Below, piece after piece: positions 1-4,971 of a DNA stretch of 5,052 bases. A program made the position numbers and the translations under genes. This DNA is from Actinomycetota bacterium. Its GTDB lineage: Bacteria; Margulisbacteria; Marinamargulisbacteria; SXXA01. The DNA lies in the NCBI GenBank assembly GCA_005791325.1, contig SXXA01000161.1, forward strand, positions 1-5,052, read 5' to 3'. Below the pieces are notes generated by a model, which saw nothing but the letters and a program-made list of their open reading frames with translations, was not told the origin of the DNA and ran no database searches. Each line of letters begins with the position of its first letter. Position 1 is the first letter of the stretch.

Positions 1-173
1 CAGCGCGCAATTTAGAAGCGGTACAAGCGGCAGTGCGTGCGAAGGGTGGATGGGTTAAAATTGGTCATGCGTTATATTCTGATTCAACAGGTCCTCCTAA
101 TACACCAGAAGGGACTTATTTGGGGGTATTACAAGCCAATGTTGATCGTATTGTAAATGGGTTGGGGATATAA
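1..173 (+). CDS. metal ABC transporter substrate-binding protein, C-terminal fragment
   Basis: This is the last 56 codons (from base 3) of a periplasmic or lipoprotein solute-binding protein of the ZnuA/TroA/PsaA family (SBP_bac_9, cluster A-I), which delivers Mn2+ or Zn2+ to an ABC importer. The identifying block is LYSDSTGPPNTPEGTYLGVL followed by QANVDRIVNGLGI and the stop. It matches the family C-terminus, where a (Y/T)-x-D-S turn is followed by a TY-x-x-M/L-x-x-N-V-x-x-I-V-x-G-L helix. Asp27 of the fragment (codon 81-83) should be the conserved aspartate that is the fourth metal ligand in PsaA and MntC. The fragment cannot distinguish Mn from Zn or Fe. The partner ATPase and permease do not follow downstream, so they must lie upstream if they are linked. 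The N-terminus and the histidine ligands are outside the window. Family assignment is firm; metal specificity is unknown. Confidence 0.85.
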   Translation, partial: ARNLEAVQAAVRAKGGWVKIGHALYSDSTGPPNTPEGTYLGVLQANVDRIVNGLGI

Positions 174-176
174 GTG

Positions 177-193
177 TGGGTGCTGTGCACCCA
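177..193 (+). terminator. perfect stem-loop just after the transporter gene stop
   Basis: A 7-bp perfect inverted repeat, TGGGTGC/GCACCCA with a TGT loop, starts four bases after the stop codon of the metal-binding protein gene. The position suits a transcription terminator or an mRNA 3'-end stabiliser. There is no T-run after it on either strand, so it is not a standard intrinsic terminator. It may instead be one helix of a larger RNA fold filling 174-310. Confidence 0.35.
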
Positions 194-278
194 GCCACGC
201 GAAGGGGACGAGGCGCATTTGTGAACCCGAAGGTTAGAAACCCAGAGTTTATTTCTGAATAATAAGCCTTTAGTCAAG

Positions 279-304
279 GGGTGTGGAGACCGAACCTCAC
301 ATCC
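279..304 (+). terminator. 8-bp stem-loop before the - strand gene end
   Basis: GGGTGTGG pairs with TCACATCC (two G-U pairs), with a loop region around AGACCGAACC. It is followed by an A/T-rich ATTAATTTAT rather than a clean T-run. It stands seven bases outside the stop codon of the convergent - strand gene and best fits a terminator for + strand transcription from the transporter operon. The G-U pairs make it weaker for - strand transcripts. An RNA 3' end is the alternative reading. Confidence 0.35.
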
Positions 305-310
305 ATTAAT

Positions 311-622
311 TTATAAAATAAACCCCCGTTGCTGACGTCGCACTTCATCTTCCCACGTAATATTAGCTTGGGTGACACCTTTACCTGTTTTGGTGACCTT
401 TGTGTTGGCAATATCAATCATCGATACACTAATTGAATGGGTCGATGGCGGGGTGTAATCCGCATTCACCACATGCGATATGGTGCGTAAACGCTTTTGT
501 TGGGCATCAATTTTTTTGTTTAATAAATCAATCATCACCGATGCCATCTGATTAAATGACTCAATCGATGGTAACAATGATGCCGCTTGCTGATGGGTTA
601 ATACTCGCTTTTTTTTGAACAT
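311..622 (-). CDS. hypothetical protein, 103 aa, last gene of small-protein operon
   Basis: I do not recognise the family. The protein is soluble, with no signal peptide or membrane segment. It opens with a basic MFKKKR patch, followed by a long predicted amphipathic helix (about 9-50) ending in a lysine/arginine/glutamine-rich part (KKIDAQQKRLR). After a turn at DYTPP (55-59) comes a Ser/Thr- and beta-rich stretch (61-88, SISVSMIDIANTKVTKTGKG), and the tail ITWEDEVRRQQRGFIL is charged. The start is the ATG whose first base forms TAATG with the stop of the 97-aa gene, a one-base overlap typical of translational coupling. A weak AAGGT lies about 16 nt upstream, too far for an ordinary ribosome site. 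A real gene is supported by the coupling, the shared direction of three ORFs and the absence of a better + strand reading. Confidence 0.7.
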   Translation of the reverse strand: MFKKKRVLTHQQAASLLPSIESFNQMASVMIDLLNKKIDAQQKRLRTISHVVNADYTPPSTHSISVSMIDIANTKVTKTGKGVTQANITWEDEVRRQQRGFIL

Positions 623-915
623 TAGTTTGGCTTGTTTCTACCTTTTGGATTGCGCGCCAAATAATCGGCCAATTGTTGTTCTTCTTTTTGTAATTGTTTT
701 AAGCGTGTTTTTAACCGGCGAATCCGAGACATGTTATCAAAAAATCGATCGAATGGTTCTTTTAATGCACTGGGTAACTGACTGGTATCAATCTCTTCTT
801 CTAACTTGGCCAATAATTCAAGGCGTTCCTCAAAAGAGGACTTTTTCTTTGTTTTACGATTTAACTCAACATCGGTCATTAATGAGGCAATGTAGGCTTC
901 CATGAGGTTCGACAT
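622..915 (-). CDS. hypothetical coiled-coil protein, 97 aa
   Basis: I do not recognise the family. The protein is highly charged and almost wholly helical by inspection. A basic linker KTKKKSS (21-27) is followed by an acidic/leucine helix (28-42), a break at LPSALKEP (47-54), then a FDRFFDNM segment and a strongly coiled-coil-like helix RIRRLKTRLKQLQKEEQQLADYL (64-86). The tail (87-97) is basic and disordered. No signal peptide or membrane segment is seen. Only 12 bases separate its start from the stop of the 72-aa gene, and its stop overlaps the start of the 103-aa gene, so all three are probably one transcript. No clear Shine-Dalgarno precedes either the ATG at 915 or the in-frame ATG at 903, so the start could be four codons shorter. 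Such charged helices suggest a protein-protein interaction partner, but the function is unknown. Confidence 0.7.
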   Translation of the reverse strand: MSNLMEAYIASLMTDVELNRKTKKKSSFEERLELLAKLEEEIDTSQLPSALKEPFDRFFDNMSRIRRLKTRLKQLQKEEQQLADYLARNPKGRNKPN

Positions 916-927
916 TTCAGGCGTGGC

Positions 928-1146
928 TTATTTGCCCACTTGATTCGAACCGCTTCTTTGGGGCTCTAATGTATTTAATTTTTTAAGTTCAGCCATTAAC
1001 ATTTGAATTTCATTATCAATGACTTTGCTTGCCTCATTGAATAATTTGGTTAAATCGTCTGTGTGAATGGGGCCCAATTGATTTCTTTGATTGTTAACGT
1101 TCCCACTGGATTGATTGGGTCTAGCAAAACCTAATGGATCAATCAT
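928..1146 (-). CDS. hypothetical protein, 72 aa, first gene of small-protein operon
   Basis: I do not recognise the family. The N-terminal third (MIDPLGFARPNQSSGNVNNQ) is low in charge, rich in Asn, Gln and Ser, and probably disordered. Residues about 29-59 (TDDLTKLFNEASKVIDNEIQ and on to LKKLN) form one amphipathic helix. The tail (61-72) is polar. There is no signal peptide or membrane segment. A disordered head plus one amphipathic helix is seen in many small assembly or secretion-chaperone proteins, but nothing specific identifies one here. The ATG is preceded by a weak TAGGT at about 5 nt and by a plausible promoter (1180-1209) giving a leader of roughly 27 nt. It is the first gene of the - strand trio. 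The ORF is short and rests mainly on operon context. Confidence 0.6.
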   Translation of the reverse strand: MIDPLGFARPNQSSGNVNNQRNQLGPIHTDDLTKLFNEASKVIDNEIQMLMAELKKLNTLEPQRSGSNQVGK

Positions 1147-1159
1147 AGATACCTACTTT

Positions 1160-1174
1160 CTAACTAAATGTTAG
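1160..1174 (-). promoter_or_regulatory. short perfect inverted repeat at predicted transcription start of the small-gene operon
   Basis: CTAAC-TAAAT-GTTAG is a perfect 5-bp inverted repeat with a 5-nt spacer. It sits between the predicted -10 box (1180-1185) and the ATG at 1146, covering the expected start point near 1173. That is where a repressor operator would lie, but arms this short occur often by chance. Confidence 0.25.
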
Positions 1175-1179
1175 TTGCT

Positions 1180-1209
1180 ATCATACTGAATGAACCCCAT
1201 CTAAGTAAG
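1180..1209 (-). promoter_or_regulatory. putative promoter of the - strand small-protein operon
   Basis: On the - strand a TATGAT -10 box (1185-1180, five of six matches to TATAAT) lies 35 nt before the 72-aa gene. The -35 is poor: CTTACT (1209-1204, spacing 18) matches TTGACA at three positions. The same TATGAT hexamer is used by the divergent mnmA promoter. Strength is uncertain, and an activator may be needed. Confidence 0.4.
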
Positions 1210-1349
1210 GGGGCAGTTTGCCTTTTATTCCCCTTATACCCATATTTTTGAATCATTAATCGTGCGTAACCGTCTTGTTTTTTTCTTCGATTCGTTATTT
1301 CCCTGACGGACACTTTGTTTCCATTTGGGTGTTTTTTGAATATTCCCCA

Positions 1350-1378
1350 TTGGTGGGATAGCGTTAAAGCGGTATGAT
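1350..1378 (+). promoter_or_regulatory. mnmA promoter, predicting a leaderless mRNA
   Basis: TTGGTG (1350-1355) and TATGAT (1373-1378) are separated by exactly 17 nt and match the sigma70-type consensus at three and five positions. The ATG of mnmA begins only 8 nt after the -10 box, so transcription should start at or within about three bases of A1387. No Shine-Dalgarno exists upstream, consistent with a leaderless transcript. The assignment rests on spacing and position, not on experiment. Confidence 0.6.
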
Positions 1379-1386
1379 ACCCTACT

Positions 1387-2475
1387 ATGAAACGATCAAA
1401 ACCACGCGTTTTATTGGGAATGAGTGGGGGGGTCGATTCATCGGTTTGTGCCGCCTTGCTTCAACAGCAGGGCTATGACGTTATTGGCATTACCATGCAA
1501 TTACTCCCCAAAGAACAAGAGGCATCCGGATCATGTTGTAATCGGTCTGCGGTTTGTGACGCCCAACGCGTGGCCCATTCCCTTGGTATTCCTCATTATG
1601 TGATTAATGGACGAAACGCCTTTGAAACCCATGTGGTGAACCCATTTATTGATCGGTATTTATCTGGTCAAACCCCCAACCCGTGTATTGAGTGCAATCG
1701 GGCCATTAAATTTGATGTGATTCGTGAAGTGGGAATAGAATTTGACACAGAATGGGTGGCCACGGGGCATTATGTTCGAAAGCGTCGTCACCCAATTACC
1801 AAGGAATATGGCCTTTATAAAGCCATAGATACTAAAAAAGACCAAAGTTATTTTTTGTATCCGATGACTGAATCTGGGTTGTGTAAAACCTTGTTTCCAT
1901 TGGGACGTTACACCAAACCCCAAATTCGTGATTTGGCTGCTCGATTTAATTTAATTACAGCGACCAAACCCGATAGCCAAGAAATTTGTTTTGTTACCAA
2001 GGGGCACTATGCTGATTTTGTTGAAAAACATCGTCCGGACGCCATTCACAAGGGGGGCCTGATTGTGGATTTGGATGGCAAGGTGTGGGGAACTCACCAA
2101 GGTATCCATCATTTTACGGTGGGACAACGAAAAGGGTTGCAGATTGCGGCGGGTACTCCCATGTACGTTCATGCCATCGACCCCCATACTCATCAGGTGC
2201 TCATTGGTCCGGGGTTGGGTGTTCATTCTACCCATATTCATTTGGGTCAGCCCACGCTCATTTCCCCGACCGAACAGGTGAGGGGTCGTTCTTTTTTAAT
2301 CAAATTGCGATCACAAATGACCCCTGTTTGGGCTAAGGTGATGGATTGGTCCTCATCTGGGGCCACCTTGGAGCTGGGGGTTCCGGTATCGTTTGTGTCA
2401 CCGGGACAATCGGCGGTGCTTTATGATGGCAATCGGGTAGTTGGTGGGGGAATTTTGCAACCCGCCACATGGTGA
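1387..2475 (+). CDS. mnmA: tRNA-specific 2-thiouridylase MnmA
   Basis: MnmA puts sulfur on C2 of the wobble uridine (U34) of tRNA-Lys, -Glu and -Gln in the cytoplasm, using ATP to adenylate the base. The 362-aa length is typical. Visible landmarks are the PP-loop ATP motif SGGVDSS (13-19), the ATGHY block (125-129), the KDQSYFL motif (151-157), SQEICFV (198-203) and the GQRKG block (246-250) that opens the C-terminal tRNA-binding barrels. C103 of NPCIECN (98-104) aligns with the E. coli catalytic Cys and C201 with the second one. C100 is an extra cysteine where E. coli has Asp, giving CxxC plus a distal Cys, a set able to hold an Fe-S cluster. A C50-C51/C57 group is also present. The start fits the family N-terminus and the promoter; there is no Shine-Dalgarno. 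The last 7 nt overlap the next gene. Confidence 0.97.
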   Translation: MKRSKPRVLLGMSGGVDSSVCAALLQQQGYDVIGITMQLLPKEQEASGSCCNRSAVCDAQRVAHSLGIPHYVINGRNAFETHVVNPFIDRYLSGQTPNPCIECNRAIKFDVIREVGIEFDTEWVATGHYVRKRRHPITKEYGLYKAIDTKKDQSYFLYPMTESGLCKTLFPLGRYTKPQIRDLAARFNLITATKPDSQEICFVTKGHYADFVEKHRPDAIHKGGLIVDLDGKVWGTHQGIHHFTVGQRKGLQIAAGTPMYVHAIDPHTHQVLIGPGLGVHSTHIHLGQPTLISPTEQVRGRSFLIKLRSQMTPVWAKVMDWSSSGATLELGVPVSFVSPGQSAVLYDGNRVVGGGILQPATW

Positions 2476-3539
2476 GTGTATCGCATGTATTAATTGTGGG
2501 GCAGGGGTTGGGGGGAACCTTATTGGGTTGGCAGCTCGAACAAGCGGGGATCCCTTTCAAAGTGGTTCAATCGTATCCCCGTCGAACGGCCAGTTTGGTA
2601 TCGGCAGGTATGGTGGATCCCATTTCGGGCCAACGTTTTGCCTTGGCCCATCGGGCAGTCGATACCATTTCATTGGCCCGACGGTGGTATGAAGTATTGG
2701 AAGCCGAACTTAATATGCCCCTCATCAGCGACTATCCCATATGGCGATTATTTCGACACATCCAAGATTATGAATATTATCAAAAAAAGAAAGGGGTTTT
2801 GAGCGCTTATATTGAACAAGAATTAACGGACGTTAGGCCATATTTGTCCAGCAAATATGGCGGTATTGTGGTCAATGGATTTCAAATTAATGTATCGCCT
2901 ATTATTCGGTATTTTGAATCCAAGTGGACTCAGTCGTCGACCTTGATTCGGGGGCATTGTCATCGTCGTGACATCCGTATTCATGGGCAGGGGATTGAGT
3001 GGAACGGGGTTGAGGCTGATTTATGCATTGATTGTGGGGGATTTGAGAGTGAAAAGGGATATTTTGATTGGTTGCCATATCGATTATCGCGTGGGGATGT
3101 ATTAATTGGGGAAAGTGATCGGTTGCTTCCTGAGCGGGTGGTGAATAATGGGTATTGGTTTCGGCCGATGGGGGCACATTCATTTCAGTTTGGGGCTAGT
3201 TATGCGTGGGATTCGTTAACCCGCATAGAGGCTGGTCACGTTCATTTGTTGCAAGATGCCTTAACTGCATTGTGGCCATATCCTTATCGGATTGTGCGGA
3301 TTGATTCGGGTGTTCGACAAATGGTAGCGGATGCCAAACCGGTCATTGGACGGCACCCTGATGTTGCAAGTATGGGGATCATGGGGGGGGTGGGTTCAAA
3401 GGGTACGCAATGGTACCCGTATTTGGTGAATGAATGGATGAATGCGATTCGGTATGGCCTTCAGCCACCTGATGATTGCAATGTGGCGAGATTTAAAGGG
3501 TCGAAGCCCTTTTACAATCCCCAAGGGATTCGTCCTTAG
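2469..3539 (+). CDS. FAD-dependent oxidoreductase of the DAO family, possible MnmC(o)/MnmL-like tRNA enzyme
   Basis: The 356-aa protein starts with a Rossmann FAD-binding fold: VLIVGQGLGGTLLGWQLEQA (7-26) with the GxGxxG glycines at 11-16. A conserved SAGMVDPISGQRF block follows (45-57). LCIDCGG (185-191) is the usual second FAD contact, and the C-terminal DAO signature is GVRQMVADAKPVIGRHP (281-297) plus MGGVGSKG (305-312) over the flavin. No membrane segment is visible. The DAO superfamily includes glycine oxidase, sarcosine oxidase, the MnmC oxidase domain and Gram-positive MnmL. The 7-nt overlap with mnmA and the lack of its own ribosome site imply coupled expression. I therefore infer, without proof, that it removes the carboxymethyl group from cmnm5s2U34. 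A small-molecule amine or amino-acid oxidase is the alternative. A G8 run (3383-3390) lies in the flavin-contact codons. Confidence 0.85.
   Translation: MVSVSHVLIVGQGLGGTLLGWQLEQAGIPFKVVQSYPRRTASLVSAGMVDPISGQRFALAHRAVDTISLARRWYEVLEAELNMPLISDYPIWRLFRHIQDYEYYQKKKGVLSAYIEQELTDVRPYLSSKYGGIVVNGFQINVSPIIRYFESKWTQSSTLIRGHCHRRDIRIHGQGIEWNGVEADLCIDCGGFESEKGYFDWLPYRLSRGDVLIGESDRLLPERVVNNGYWFRPMGAHSFQFGASYAWDSLTRIEAGHVHLLQDALTALWPYPYRIVRIDSGVRQMVADAKPVIGRHPDVASMGIMGGVGSKGTQWYPYLVNEWMNAIRYGLQPPDDCNVARFKGSKPFYNPQGIRP
3374..3403 (+). other. G-rich tract with G-quadruplex potential inside the oxidoreductase gene
   Basis: Four G-runs (4, 8, 3 and 3 bases) with loops of 5, 1 and 6 nt fit the G3+N1-7 quadruplex pattern on the coding strand. 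It encodes the conserved glycine-rich IMGGVGSKG segment using GGG codons, so amino-acid constraint and codon preference explain most of it. The 8-G homopolymer is a possible slippage site. Confidence 0.4.
3495..3513 (+). terminator. weak terminator-like hairpin inside the end of the oxidoreductase gene
   Basis: AAAGGG pairs with CCCTTT around a TCGAAG loop, giving a 6-bp stem that ends in four T's. It lies within the last 15 codons of the oxidoreductase gene. The G/C part is only three pairs, so it is a weak attenuator at best. It could limit readthrough into the next gene, which has its own promoter. Confidence 0.25.
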
Positions 3540-3551
3540 GAACCCAACGCA

Positions 3552-3562
3552 GGGGGGGGGGG
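3552..3562 (+). repeat. 11-G homopolymer in the spacer before the DUF1015 gene
   Basis: Eleven consecutive G's lie in the 100-nt gap between the oxidoreductase stop and the DUF1015 start, about 38 nt upstream of the predicted -35 box. A second 5-G run follows at 3589-3593, and a 5-C run (3610-3614) lies between the -35 and -10 boxes. Tracts this long are prone to slippage and to sequencing error. Confidence 0.9.
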
Positions 3563-3600
3563 CATTCAGAATCTCAACTGAAACGTGTGGGGGTATCCAC

Positions 3601-3630
3601 TTGCGAACTCCCCCGGTTATTCGCTACACT
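3601..3630 (+). promoter_or_regulatory. promoter of the DUF1015-fumC operon, predicting a leaderless mRNA
   Basis: TTGCGA (3601-3606) and TACACT (3625-3630), spaced by 18 nt, match the -35 and -10 consensus at four positions each. The ATG of the DUF1015 gene starts 9 nt after the -10 box, so the transcript would begin at or within a few bases of A3640. No Shine-Dalgarno is present. The arrangement repeats that of mnmA, which raises confidence in both. Confidence 0.5.
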
Positions 3631-3639
3631 GTCTTTATT

Positions 3640-4971
3640 ATGGTAATACTTAAACCCTTTAAAGCAATTCGATTTGCCCCCTCAGCCACATTAGGTGATC
3701 AGTTGGCACCCCCTTATGATGTTATTTCTAAGCAAGACCAATCAGCGTTATACCAACAACATCCGCATAATATTGTTCGTATTGACTTTGGTCAGTATGA
3801 ACCTCACAACCCCCCACATAATACCGTTTATACCCGCGCCTATTCCCAACTAACTGAGTGGCTACAGTCGGGGGTACTACAACGCGATCAGCGTCCCGCT
3901 TATTATATTTACCGTCATACTTACATCCTGCCCACTGGGGAGTCTAAATCATTAACAGGGGTGATGGGTGCCTTGCAATTGCATCCATTTGAAGCGGGAC
4001 AGGTAATTCCTCACGAAAATACCATGCCAGGTCCCATTGAAGATCGATTGGCGTTGACTCATCATTGTCAGGCTAATTTAAGCCCTATTTATACATTAAT
4101 TGACGATCCCAATCACGATTTAAACACGCTAATGGCAACTTTTTTGTTGAATCAACCAAGTATGACCGCCACCACTACAGCCGGCACTTATGAGCTCTGG
4201 ATCATTGATGATACCAGTGATATCCATCGGGTGGGGGAAATGTTGGCATCCCGTCCCGTGGTGATTGCGGATGGGCATCACCGTTATACCACCGCATTAC
4301 ATTATCAAGCGTGGGCAAAGGGTCAACCAACGGTGCCCGATCCAGAATCAGATTATACGTTGGCGTTTGTCACGGCGGCCCAGCATGATGGCATTACGAT
4401 ATATCCCACCCATCGAGGTGTTTATGATTGCCCCTTTTTTGATTCTAATGATTGGTTGGATCGTATTCGATCGGTTTTTGATGTGTCGGTGGTGTCGGAT
4501 GTGGGTTCGTTTACGTCACGGTCATGGCCGATGGGCACGATAGGTCTCGTTCATAGCCGTGATGTATGGGTTTTGTCCCCGCCTGATCCGGCATTCATTC
4601 GTCATTATTTTCCAACCAATGCGTCATTGGCGCTGAGGGAGTTGGATGTATCAATTTTGCAGCAGGTAATATTGATTGGGTTATTGGGTATGGATTTGGA
4701 TACCATTGCAGCCAAGCAGCGGATTCGGTATTACAAGTCGGTTGTGGAGTTAGAAAGTGATGTGGCAACTGGGGTAACCCAAGCCGGGTTTTTGATGCAA
4801 GCGCCCCCATTATCGGCGTTGACCACAATTTGTATCGAGGGTGAAAAAATGCCACAGAAGAGCACCTATTTTTATCCGAAATTAATTACGGGATTGGTGA
4901 TGAATCCGGTAGATCCGGGGGAATCGTCTTATTCTATTCATCAGGAGACACGACATGAGCACACGCATTGA
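3640..4971 (+). CDS. DUF1015 family protein
   Basis: This is a 443-aa member of the DUF1015 family (PF06245), for which I know no established biochemical activity. Family landmarks are all present: the N-terminal LKPFKAIRF (4-12), LAPPYDVIS (22-30), HNIVRIDFG (43-51), GVMGALQLHPFE (107-118), HENTMPGPIEDRL (125-137), the SPIYTLIDD block (148-156), the highly conserved VVIADGHHRYTTAL (207-220) and, near the end, GEKMPQKSTYFYPKL (401-415). The His-rich ADGHHRYT and the HENT-x-x-GP-x-EDR motifs look catalytic or ligand-binding, but that is inference. The protein is cytosolic. An upstream in-frame ATG at 3442 lies inside the previous gene; the start at 3640 is preferred because it gives the family N-terminus and sits just after a promoter. 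The gene overlaps fumC by 17 nt, suggesting joint expression with central carbon metabolism. Confidence 0.93.
   Translation: MVILKPFKAIRFAPSATLGDQLAPPYDVISKQDQSALYQQHPHNIVRIDFGQYEPHNPPHNTVYTRAYSQLTEWLQSGVLQRDQRPAYYIYRHTYILPTGESKSLTGVMGALQLHPFEAGQVIPHENTMPGPIEDRLALTHHCQANLSPIYTLIDDPNHDLNTLMATFLLNQPSMTATTTAGTYELWIIDDTSDIHRVGEMLASRPVVIADGHHRYTTALHYQAWAKGQPTVPDPESDYTLAFVTAAQHDGITIYPTHRGVYDCPFFDSNDWLDRIRSVFDVSVVSDVGSFTSRSWPMGTIGLVHSRDVWVLSPPDPAFIRHYFPTNASLALRELDVSILQQVILIGLLGMDLDTIAAKQRIRYYKSVVELESDVATGVTQAGFLMQAPPLSALTTICIEGEKMPQKSTYFYPKLITGLVMNPVDPGESSYSIHQETRHEHTH
4943..4947 (+). promoter_or_regulatory. Shine-Dalgarno of fumC
   Basis: AGGAG, seven bases before the fumC ATG and inside the DUF1015 coding region. 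It fixes the fumC start and is the only strong ribosome site in the window, in contrast to the leaderless-looking mnmA and DUF1015 genes. Confidence 0.85.

Larger units (their letters stand above)
174..310 (+). other. convergent intergenic spacer with several foldable elements
   Basis: This 137-nt stretch lies between two convergent genes and shows no coding potential I trust. Besides the hairpin at 177-193 it holds a small hairpin AACC-CGAA-GGTT (224-235), two overlapping alternatives TAGAAA/TTTCTG (235-257) and TTATT/AATAA (249-262), and a longer hairpin at 279-304. In that last stem two of the pairs are G-U on + strand RNA but A-C mismatches on the - strand, so any RNA reads on the + strand. 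I compared it by eye with 6S RNA, tmRNA, RNase P, SRP RNA and the common riboswitches and recognised none. It may simply be the 3' UTR and terminator region. Confidence 0.35.
1147..1386. other. 240-nt divergent intergenic region
   Basis: This region separates the - strand small-protein operon from mnmA. Apart from the two promoters annotated separately, its middle (about 1210-1345) is T-rich on the + strand, with runs such as the seven T's near 1279-1285 and six near 1332-1337. The latter lies just upstream of the mnmA -35 box and could act as an UP-like element. I see no RNA gene or convincing ORF in it. Confidence 0.5.

Noticed and set aside
174..310. Known riboswitch or housekeeping RNA (6S, tmRNA, RNase P, SRP, Mn/yybP, glmS, cobalamin)
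   Set aside because: None of the conserved core motifs of these families can be found on either strand.
615..905. A 96-aa + strand ORF with hydrophobic stretches
   Set aside because: It is the antisense of the 97-aa - strand gene, has no ribosome site or promoter, and breaks the clear - strand operon.
1207..1226. GGCA-GTT-TGCC hairpin followed by four T's, resembling a small + strand terminator
   Set aside because: Only four firm pairs, and no + strand gene upstream within range needs a terminator there.
2063..2336. Alternative-frame ORFs inside mnmA
   Set aside because: They overlap strongly conserved MnmA sequence and show no recognisable protein features of their own.
2498..2515. G-quadruplex at the Rossmann glycine codons of the oxidoreductase gene
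   Set aside because: Only three separated G-runs are present, so the pattern is incomplete and is explained by GGG glycine codons.
3442..3639. A 66-residue N-terminal extension of the DUF1015 protein, starting inside the oxidoreductase gene
   Set aside because: It has no family similarity, reads through the G11 run, and the start at 3640 gives the typical DUF1015 N-terminus right after a promoter.
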